This document shows positions 47,916 through 57,300 of a stretch of DNA of 64,000 nt, one piece after another. The stretch lies in NCBI GenBank assembly GCA_963969595.1, contig OZ018409.1:7702520-7766519 (forward strand). Reading direction: 5' to 3'. Position 1 is the first letter of the stretch; every line of letters starts with the position of its first letter. A program made the position numbers and the translations under genes. Origin of the DNA: Neckera pumila (taxonomy: Eukaryota; Streptophyta; Bryopsida; Hypnales; Neckeraceae). The notes beneath the pieces were generated by a model that saw only the letters and a list, made by a program, of their open reading frames with translations, did not search any database and had not been told where the DNA came from.

Positions 47916-50900
47916 ATGTGCAATTATTACTTTCAGGTGAACCCCATCGACCCGCAGCTGCCTATGGCTCAAGATGCCTTCGACCATCCAGTGCCGTTGT
48001 CGCAGGATGCCATCGACCCACCGGTGCCTATAGCGCCTGACGCTATTGTTAATCATGTGCCACTGGAGCAGGCGCAGCAAAATCATCCGACTGACATTGC
48101 ACCAGAAGTTCCTGCGCAAAGTCTTGGGGTAAACATCAATGGCCTACTCCAGGACCGACATCTATTCATTGACGATATACATCGAGGGGGATATCTCCCT
48201 ACCCCCGATTCGGTTTGCACATCTCTAGGATCAAATGAGACAGTTCAGATTCTATCAGGATCATTGTCATCCGAGGATTTTTGCTCATATGAGCATGACA
48301 TCGCGGATGTCACATCCGGATTTGATTCCGAGGATGATGTATTAATTTTTTGCTGTGCACACTACCATGCTGTATCAGAGACATGTGATTGTGCAATATG
48401 AAGCGTTGTCTATATATAATTCCTCATTGATTGAAAATGATATTTCTGCCCATGATGGCCCGCCACTGTGATCAACATTCATTAGTACGCCAATTTGAAT
48501 TCTTGTAATGAATATAGGAGATCCTGTTTCAACTCTGACTGATTCATACACTAACAATGAATCATGTAAAACTGCAAAACATAGACAAATCCACTACGTC
48601 CGTGATTTTGGATCAGGACATGGACGACGGTGGAGTGAGTCATATACCCGGTGTTCCCGAGAGCTACATGGAGGACGACATAAGGAGATCACAGACAATG
48701 GACACGATCTCTATGATATCGAGTTTGAGGTTAACCACCTCGGACCTTTCTCAAATGCGAATTCCGCTGTGTAGGTTGGTGCCGATGCCAATGGTTCGTC
48801 CTACCCTTTCTTGTGGCTTGATATTGCTCAAAAATCAATTCAGTCGCGGATACAAAGAAGGAGCGCGTGTGTTCTATGTTTCAATTGCAGATGAAGGACG
48901 CCAGACAGCGGTGTTCACGGACTCAGAGAAAGAGGAATGGGGACCTCTGTGGAATTCAGTGAATGACCAATTCAACATACGACTCAAGTCGCTCCCTACT
49001 TTGAAGCACCTCGTAGACTACAAGTTTTATGTCTGTGATGGGAATCACAGACGATTGGCTTGGATGAACCATATCATGCGGCTTCACCCTACGGAGAGAG
49101 CTTGGCATATTTGCGTGGACTCCATCATTCTGGATACCAGAAACCGCATTGGAGCAACCATGCAAGCAATGCACGATATCAACAAGTATGATTTCTGTTT
49201 TGTCATTGAATTTGGAAATGCATTTTCTTAATGATTGTAAATCACCTATTATTTATGAATGCTATGTTTTTTGTAACATTGTAATTTCAGGCATACAGAG
49301 AACTCACATATCAAGACAAACCTCGTGTATACCTTATACCGAGTGCAGAAGTACGGAGGTATGGAGCTCAAGAAGTTTATGGAGCTCCTCAATCCTGATG
49401 AAGTACTCACCTGTAAGCAGAGTACTCGAAGTAAATGGTACTCCATGCCTCTGGAGGTCTTCACCTCATTCATATTCAAGGTATAACTGATATTATTTAC
49501 CTTCTTCTGTTATGATGTTCATCACGACTTGCTTTCTGACCTTACCATATTTTAATATAATATGTTTTGTGGGCATTGCCAACAAGAGATATCCGCTGCT
49601 GCGGATGATGCAGTTCGGAAGTACAAAGAAGATACTTCCAATGATGAGGTGACTCCTGAAGGAGTTGCGATGGCAATGAGGATCTCTATCAAGGAGTCCA
49701 CTGCTAACGATCGCCAAAAACTTTCGAAGATTGTTGCGGTAGCAGACCCAAAGCACGGTCCGGAGTTTGTAAAGGAGGTATGACTCTATCCTTGTGGATG
49801 TGCTACTGATTTATATTTATTGATGTTTGGTACTTAATATGGTCAATCGTTGGATTGCAGATTGAGAGACAGTGGAGTCTCTTTTTTGTTCCGGAGTTAA
49901 CTCTTGAAAAGCTCCAGATGATTGCCACGGTAGTGGCCAACCCACTATACAAGATCAAGTGGCTGAAGTGGATGAATGCCTCTAGTCCTACGCGGGAGGC
50001 TCGAAAATTTCCACCTCGACCTATTAATGAGGACAGATTGTTACTATTCCTCGTGAAGGCGTGTTGGTACGCAGGGGTAAGCCAGTCCATAATTCCCATT
50101 AGTATCTCCAATGCTCTACTATCATCTCTAGGCTCAGGCAATCTCATGTTTGCTTCCACTTGATCTGTAACTCTCATATTGTTTTTTGTGCAGTTGGAGG
50201 AAACCGACACGGAGATGTTTGAGAGTATTATTCGCGCTGACAATATCCCAATCAACATGGCTGTTCCCACTAATCCACAGACTCGACCGGAATACCTAGA
50301 AGATTGGAGATTGAAGCTATGGGATCTAGCGTACACGGGCATGTTTAAGGGAGCAGATGCCTACAAGAAGTCGGAGCCCTTTAAGGATTTCAGAGGTGCT
50401 ATTGGTGCCGTGAAGCACTTGATCTACAGGTATAGTCTACGCTTCGTTGTTCACCATATATATGTCCCACTATATTATTGCTTCGGTTGAATATGATTTC
50501 ACTCATTGTTATGCATGACCTATCTCCATCACGGTCCACTCTCGGCCCTGAGACGTATCCTTAAGCCTTCCCTGATGAGAAGCACTGCCTTCACAAATCC
50601 TCGTCGTCTATTTTAATGTACACTAGCTTAGGGTTTGTTGACAATTCTTTTGAGGATACAATGGTATGCATGGGTATATCTATTTAGGATGGTGTTTTGG
50701 GGCCGAGACATTCGTTTGGTCGGCCTAGGTTGTGACGGAGGATTTTTGAATATGACCCGTTAGATCGTTGCTTGTTTGGAGGGATGACCTCATTGCGGTT
50801 CGGTACCATGTAAGTCACGTTCACTTTGATTTCATTTCCTCGGAATCAATGAGTCGCAAATCTGAAATGGTCCTAACATTGTTTTGTTTGTAGATATTTT

Positions 50901-53216
50901 AAATTGGAGCTGTACGCAAAGAAGGCTATCAAGAAGGGGGACTTACCACCGTTTCTTACTACATGGTTGACCCCATCCTCCTCGGATTGCATGTTCTCGA
51001 CAACTCAGCTACAGAAATGGACCACTCCACATCTTCGAGCATGCCCCTGGTACTTGGAGTGTAACTTTGGGACTACTCCACCCAAAGAGGAAGCTCTCTT
51101 CACATCATTGAAGGAATCCACTAACATTGAGACAGAGTTCGACGAGTTTGCAAACTTAGATCCGAAGGCGCGTGCCAAGGCCATTGCTAGGCGGGAAGCA
51201 TCTGACAAGAAAAAAGAGGACAAATGGGAGGAAGCAAAGAAGAAGACCAAAGATTTGAAATACAAGAGGCTTGCCACAAAGCAGGTGAAGGAGCAGGAGA
51301 AGGCAAAGAAGAAAAGCACAAAGCGGAAGGCGGAGATTGCGTTTCAGGAACCGGCCGGAAGTGCAGCCGAAATGAAGGACACTTCATCTGGCTTCTCTTT
51401 GACCCAGGAGAGACTGGTGCATGGCTTGACACCGACTGTTCACAACCTGGATCCAGTTCCCAATATTGACGAGTGTATCCTGAACTTGTCATTGGGTGAT
51501 CTTCCCAGTAATCAGAAGGCCTTCTCCGATGTTCTTGCATTCTTAGCCATGGTTTGTGAATAATATCCCAACATTGTTTATGTTGTAATGGTCATTTGAC
51601 ATAGATTTTCATGGTCCGAGTTTGTTGAGCTAGTCTCGTCTTATTCATCTTCAGATCTACTTTCCTAAAAATTTCTTATTGTCTTCAGCATTCAGGTGAC
51701 AAGTACCGCTACTCACTACAAGAAAACAATGTCCGAATTGACACGTCCTAATTGACTAAAATGTCCAAATTGACAGAATCCTGTCAAAAAAATGTCCGAA
51801 TTGACAAAACATTGACAAAATAATGTCCGAATTGACAAAAAATTGATAAAAAAATGTCCGAATTGACACTGCTCCCTTGTAGTGACTTCAACGGCAAATT
51901 CATTGCCAAGGCCGTGGTAGATTTGATTATTGTAGACGTTCCAGAAGGGCTCCACGTCCCTACCGTTTCCGCTCCACCAAATCCCATTCCGAAGTGGAAC
52001 GAGTACAAGTCGGACTTCTTGGTGCCCACCTTCAATTTTGCGCAAGAGTACTTGCATGACAGCGGTGGCCTACTCATCATGTACCCGTGTCCTTCTCTTC
52101 CTCACAGGAGCCAGATTCTTGGATGCTGCCAGTCCTATGGATTCCGCATACTTGATACATACCTGTGCATGAATCATCTGCATTTGACATCGCTTGCGGA
52201 TCCCTCTAAGACGGTAAGCGATATTCTATCATCTTGCATTGTCCTCCTCAAAATTTAATTACAATGACTTGGATTCTAACTATGTGTCCTGTAGACAATG
52301 AGGTTCTCCATATCGCTTCTGGTGAAGGAATGTGGACCAAAGACCGACAAGGATTTCCCGTTTCAATTTGTTCCCTCGCACTTTGCCGTGGGGGTTACCG
52401 TTGGTCGTGACGACATCCTTCAGAATTTTACGAACAAGGAAGATGTTAGTATGAATGGCAACATACCATGGCAGGGACCTCAGGAGAAGGCCCGCGAATT
52501 CATGCAGATGCTTATTGAAGGCTGTTCTGAACCGGGGTCAGTGATTGTGGACTGCATAGCTGCTACAAGTACTTCTGTTTTTATATTTTATTCTACATTC
52601 ATCCACATGCACATGGAGCATTGTCTTTTGGTTTGCTAAACCGCTTATTCCTATTTTGATTGATGACAAGTTCAAGCATTCAAGCTTGCCGGGCCACACG
52701 TCGCCATGTCCTTGCATTTGAAGCGGACAAGGCTATCTTTGACGTTGTTATTGCTCCAGGGATGCACGCCGCTATCATTCCTCAATCTATACCAGGAAGC
52801 GTGTCTACTACCACGATAGAGCTTGAAGACGAGGACGTACCAGTGCAACATATCATACCAACATCTCGATTCAGTAAGTAAGTTTCTCCTTAAGCTTCTT
52901 TTATTTGGCCCCATTAGAAACGGAACTTGTGCAAATCTGACATGTGTTTCTATGGCTTTGTAGGCATCCCCAAGAAGTGAAGACGTCCCCACATCTTCCT
53001 TTTTTTGCCAATCCAAGTTTCTTTCCTAGCCCCCTAAAACTCTATCACCTATCCGTATATGCGGAGGAGATAGCTCGTCGTTTTGTTAGAGATAACCCTT
53101 GGCCAGCTTCTAGGGCCCACTTCGTACATCCACGTGTTCTCAAATTCGTGGATGATTCAGCCATCGAAACATATTCTGATTTGTCAGAAATTGAGGGTAG
53201 CTCTAGCTCAGCATAG
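47916..53216 (+). CDS. ParB/sulfiredoxin-like plus degenerate N6/N4 methyltransferase-like protein, disrupted
   Basis: About eleven exons: 47916 (or 47937)-48338, 48518-49185, 49291-49480, 49589-49777, 49861-50076, 50194-50429, 50894-51551, 51689-52213 (interrupted), 52295-~52568, ~52670-52877 and 52964-53216, joining to ~1,200 residues. Exon 1 is Pro/Asp-rich. Exon 2 has VDYKFYVCDGNHRRLAWMNH, the DGNHR core of ParB/sulfiredoxin-like domains. The middle exons are unrecognised; exon 7 has a long Lys/Glu-rich helix. Exons 8-10 resemble a permuted beta-class DNA methyltransferase: DLIIVDVPEG where DPPY is expected, LHDSGGLLIMYP, and GSVIVDCIAAT then ACRATRRHVLAFEADKAIF where D-F-G-G and E are expected. 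The catalytic motifs are therefore degenerate. Problems: a CACTA element in exon 8, a TGA at 48536-48538 if that acceptor is right, and no canonical splice pair between exons 9 and 10. It is divergent from the transposase gene. Confidence 0.65.
51714..51884. mobile_element. 171-bp CACTA miniature element
   Basis: It begins CACTACAAG and ends CTTGTAGTG, with a 3-bp duplication ACT on each side (51711-51713 and 51885-51887). Inside, AATGTCCGAATTGACA-like words occur five times, typical of CACTA subterminal repeats. Ignoring the element and one ACT puts the flanking exon back in frame (RY|FNGKF), so it is a clean insertion into coding sequence. Confidence 0.9.
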
Positions 53217-53922
53217 TGTACGTCTCCCTATTTGCTATTCTGGACTCTAGTATTTCTGGTACATCCTCTTGCCATGACTATGTTTTTTTGTAGTATTCAA
53301 ATTCCAGATGTGCTTGCTCTTTTTCTAGACTATGCAGTTTATAAAATTGCGGATGACTTGTAGCATGCTGTATTTTGCACCGTCGTGTCAATATTCTGGA
53401 ATTAATTTGTTGACCCTAAACCTCTATTATTGACCCCTGAACCGGAATTTCCGTTTTGATGTTTCCTTCGGTCTTCCCTAAACCATGTCTCGGTACCGAG
53501 ACATGGTATCCAAGGTTCACGTTCCAAAAGTTGTCTCCTCATGGATCACAGGGGGGGCCCGAATTTTTGTTTGAATCTCCTTGAACCTTCATGACACTAG
53601 TATAACTTATACATCTGCTTCATTTCATACAAAATTGCTGTTTCGGAGGAATAACTCACGGATTGCAGCCAAAAGTTATGTGCTATTCCAATAGACAAAA
53701 ACACAGTAATGTATACAAATTGTCATCTGCCCTACATAATTTGGACAAATGCTCACCAAACTCAAGCAAGTGGTGTCCACCTCCACTGCCAACAAATTCC
53801 ACGGAAGGTTCTTCTGACAATGTGACCACTAGCAAGACTACTCAAATCATCAATATGGCTGCTATTAGTATATTATACTATCACCGATTGTAAATCTGCA
53901 ATCGAACTTCATCACGCACCGT
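53217..53922. other. Spacer between convergent genes of the MULE
   Basis: Presumed 3' UTRs. It contains the perfect 14-bp palindrome TCTCGGTACCGAGA at about 53488-53501, the best example of the dyad found elsewhere in the element. No gene is seen. Confidence 0.5.
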
Positions 53923-54333
53923 TCATTCAGGCGAATCCGGGCCTTCTGTATAAGTGATCTCCCCAAAAAAGATGTCAATGCCAGCGTCAGTGTAGTATCC
54001 CCCTTCCTCGGCCCAAATGTCGTCTTCATAATCTCCCAATGCACGGTGACGGATTGGTCCACTGCTCCACTCCCCCTCTGTCCAACACATTAGCTCCCGC
54101 ACCCACTCCTTCAAATTGCCTTTGTAGTCGATGCTTGTGCAATACTCCATGTGGCGGAATTGGTAATTTGCAGCCTTGGTCCAACTCAAGTTCTCACTGT
54201 CTCCTCGGCATAGAAGAGCCCTCACTTCATCTGATTCAAAGAAAGGGAGCTTCCCATTCCTCCTCTTGACCAGCTCATCCACTTTAGCAAGATATTCACG
54301 CAAATTAGCCTTCGACTTTGGAAGGGAAGACAT
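53923..54333 (-). CDS. Small acidic protein of the MULE, function unknown
   Basis: ATG at 54333 opens 136 codons. The frame is open further upstream to about 54411, but that part is low-complexity. The product starts MSSLPKSKANLREYLAKVDE, is Trp/Glu-rich (for example ELMCWTEGEWSSGP) and ends acidic. No domain is recognised. It is convergent with the ParB-like gene and just inside the right inverted end. It could be the last exon of a longer gene or a third gene of the element. Codon-like composition over 400 bp supports a real ORF, but only moderately. Confidence 0.45.
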   Translation of the reverse strand: MSSLPKSKANLREYLAKVDELVKRRNGKLPFFESDEVRALLCRGDSENLSWTKAANYQFRHMEYCTSIDYKGNLKEWVRELMCWTEGEWSSGPIRHRALGDYEDDIWAEEGGYYTDAGIDIFFGEITYTEGPDSPE

Positions 54334-54824
54334 TTCAATAAAACCGGATCCACCAGCAAGTGACTTTGTAAGAATACAATGAAAAAAAAAATGAATCAAC
54401 GCTAGAACCAAAAGACAAATGAGAAAGACAGAAATGAGCTTTCCAAATCAAACCATTTCCGTTCATCAGCCTAAAATGAGAAGCATTTACTAGGAGCCTA
54501 AACCCTAAACGCAAAATGAGTAATGAGGTATCCACACCCCTAAACTTCAAATCCAAACATCATTAATAAATTCAAATCTTCCCAACACGCATCATGACAT
54601 AATTTGATGAGTACACTTACAGTTTCTGGCGTGTAATAACCCTAAACTCACTAATTATCGCGGACTATGGGGACACTTACTGAATGAGTGTAATTATTGT
54701 TCATTGCATCGAAAAATTAGACCTCAAAGTTAAAAGTATAGCCCTGTAATTTTGCCTTGCTTGGTTTATCCGTATTGTTCATGTAATTCCGTATTTTTCA
54801 TTTTAAATTAGATGAAAAATATGC

Positions 54825-55235
54825 TATAATTCATCCAAATTTCTAAACCGCTTTCATCCATGTTTATTCATCTACTTTCATCCATGTTTTTCATCCGCTA
54901 TCATCCATGTTTTTAAGCAACTTTCATCCATATTTTCCATCCATGTTTTTCATCCACTTCCATTTGTATTTTTCATCCACTTTCATCTGTATTTTTCATC
55001 TAATTCTTCCAATCCATTTCATCCATTTTTTTCCAGAATTTCCCTCCATTTCTTTCTTTATTTGCACCCAATTTCATGAATTTTCTTTCAGATTTCATCC
55101 ATGTTTGCTTACACTTTCATCCACTTTTCTATTCATTTTTTCAAACTTTTTTATCTTCCTTCCAATATTTATGTTCCAAGCTCACAAATCCCTGCTCGCC
55201 GCTCGCTGCTCCCCGCTCACATCCCAGCATTCCCC
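54825..55235 (-). repeat. Right inverted terminal region with TTCATCC repeats
   Basis: Read inward (minus strand) it starts with a TGCTGGGATGTGAGC word, then GCGAGCGGCGAGC, then about 13 GGATGAA words to about 54830. It mirrors the left end at 37930-38290. The apparent open frame on the plus strand (Phe/Ser/His-rich) is only the translation of this repeat. The inner boundary is approximate. Confidence 0.75.
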
Positions 55236-55245
55236 GGATTTGGGC
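55236..55245. repeat. Target-site duplication, right copy
   Basis: GGATTTGGGC, identical to 37920-37929. Confidence 0.8.
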
Positions 55246-55349
55246 TAAGTCAGCATCCTTGCTTTCCTTAATGAACCTCCTCATTTGCTTTGTTCTCATT
55301 GCTTGCATGTATGAGAATTTTCTAACTCTGTGTGTGATTGCTATTGCAG

Positions 55350-55954
55350 GTGCAACTAGAGTCTTGGTGGCAGAGCTGGATGCTAGGTTTCCTGCCCAGC
55401 ATGTTATGAATGCGTTGGGCATTCTGTATCCTCAATACTGGTGTATGCCAAATGCCGAGGAGATGTTCAATAACCACCTCCGCATTCTGATGGACATGTA
55501 TGGTCACGGGAAAATTCTTGGCGAGGGTGAGAAGAAGCTCTTGATTAAACCCTTGATCAATTGAGAGGCATTGATATTGCAACGCGCTCTCTTCAAGACA
55601 TGCATGAAAAGCAACTCTCGGGCGGCCATGCTCCCAACTTACGACATAAACCCACTTACCAAAGTCTGGAGAGTCCTTGAGAGCAACCACAGCTTGACTC
55701 AAAACTTTGGGGAATTCTTGAAGCTTGCCGAAATTGCTGTCATCCATGTTCTCGGATCCGTGGAGGACGAACGACTGTTCTCTAGTGTAGGATTTCTGAA
55801 GTCCAAGTTGCGCAACAACTTGAAGGAGCACATCCAAGTAGTGGTGGGGATGTTTTCACAGCGTCTCTATTGTATCGAGACCTTCCCTTATCAACGTGTT
55901 TTTGATGAATGGTTTAGTACTGGAGGTAGAGGTAGATACATGAGCAGCATTTAG
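55350..55954 (+). pseudogene. hAT transposase, C-terminal exon with dimerization domain
   Basis: The acceptor TATTGCAG is followed by GTGCAACTAG, which joins in phase with the donor at 37834 to read S-ATRVLVAELDARFP. The exon continues through GILYPQYWCMPNAEEMFNN, is broken by TGA at 55562-55564, then carries the hAT C-terminal dimerization region LAEIAVIHVLGSVEDERLFS. It ends at TAG 55952-55954. It is the missing end of the gene at 35458-37834, displaced about 17.5 kb by the MULE in the last intron. Without the insertion that intron would be about 200 bp. Confidence 0.85.
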
Positions 55955-57300
55955 GTGGTCATTTGTAGCAGATAGACCATAATGCTGTAGCAAACATGCA
56001 ATTTTTTTTATTTTTTTTGGCGTTGGTTGAGATTCATTTTTCCCTTGAATCCCAACGTCTTGTTACTTTCTTTTTCATGTTCAGAGGCTCATACTTATAA
56101 TATCATATTTTACTTTACAACTGGTTGTTGTGAATTGTGGATTTGTAACTTCCACAGATTGGAGGCTTCCACAGATTCAAGGATTGAAGGATTGTGACTT
56201 TTTTAGATTGAAGGATTGAAGGATCCCTCATAGCTGGAGTTCACGTCAACAAATAGGTGAAATAAAGTTTTGCAGCTGGTGGTCATTTCATTTGATTTTT
56301 GTGATGTAGTGCTTTATCAAGAGGTCGTTTCATTCACTTTTTATATACTGCTTCGTTCAAACAAAGGTTGCGGCAAACTTGAGCATTGGTGATGCAAAAT
56401 TGGAGTGGACAAATGAGTAAAAAACAGATGAGTAACGAGCTGTTTCTGAAACATCAAAACAACGAGCTGTTTCTTAATTATTTTTTTTCCTTTTGCAATT
56501 GGATATCCATACGAGTATCAACCCCAAGGAGTTTTCAGCCATGGTTTACATGGTCCCCATGCTTTGCCAATGATGAACTCCTAGTTCAATAGTTCGGTAC
56601 CCCTTGGGCCTTGGAGGAAATGCATACGACCCCAGACGTGTACCCAGTGATGTGGAGACTGGGCGAGGTTATTCTTGATTTTGGTGATTCCAGCTAACAT
56701 TTGTGGACAATGGAAAGAGAAGTGTGTCACGGGCCAGAGGCTTGATTTTGAGAATTGCAGCAGGTATAGAAGTCAATTTTTCAGGAGGACGAACACACCT
56801 TGTAAGTTGAATCCGCTTACCCATGTTATCTTCTTTGTGCACTATGTGTGCCTACTCCACTTGTATTATGTTGCATCCTTCGTTTGTCTATGCAGGTGGC
56901 CAATCCCAAGTGTATAGGGCTTTGCGTGAACATTGCTTATTACCTTCAAATCTCTGTTGTTTTCTTTACAATGGTACTTATGTAGTATCGGAGAGGGATG
57001 GGTGTGGGTGCAGGTGCAATGTCTCAACATTTCAACATTGTTCATTATCTTGAATCTCTGTTGTTTTCTTTTCACAAGTTACTTATTGTGGCATCGGAGG
57101 GGGATGGGTGTGGGTGCAGGTGTCGTGTAAGGAATTTTTAGGTGAATGGTAAGTAGCTTCTTGATACCACAATACCACAACTTCATCATCTTGCACACAC
57201 ATAATCTGAACATGTCGCCAAATGAACCCCAATAGCCCATCCACTTTCGCCAATTGACCACCAGGACAAAAGTGGAAATCACCACAAACACCACCAAAAA
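55955..57300. other. Downstream of hAT; two-copy tandem duplication
   Basis: No gene. A ~70-bp segment at 56948-57016 recurs at 57053-57122 (period about 106), sharing AATCTCTGTTGTTTTCTT and GGGATGGGTGTGGGTGCAGG. The right end of the hAT element should lie here or just beyond but was not found. Confidence 0.5.

Larger units (their letters stand above)
37930..55235. mobile_element. 17.3-kb MULE-like element carrying transposase and ParB/methyltransferase-like genes
   Basis: The element lies inside the hAT intron and is bounded by a 10-bp direct duplication and imperfect inverted ends. Both ends, read inward, share TGCT-GGA-GTGAGC, then GGAGC-GCGAGCGGCGAGC, followed by several hundred bases of GGATGAA-rich sequence. 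Inside are: a minus-strand MULE transposase with SWIM finger (38722-44556), a block of ~170-bp tandem repeats (44985-46820), a plus-strand ParB/methyltransferase-like gene (47916-53216) and a small minus-strand ORF (53923-54333). The layout of a transposase plus a second gene between long inverted ends recalls maize MuDR, but the size and the second protein are quite different. Confidence 0.8.

Noticed and set aside
48508..48774. 88-codon plus-strand frame overlapping exon 2 of the ParB-like gene
   Set aside because: It is out of frame with the ParB-like domain and has no downstream continuation.
54907..55248. Phe/Ser/His-rich plus-strand frame, possibly secreted protein
   Set aside because: It is the translation of the TTCATCC repeats in the right inverted end.
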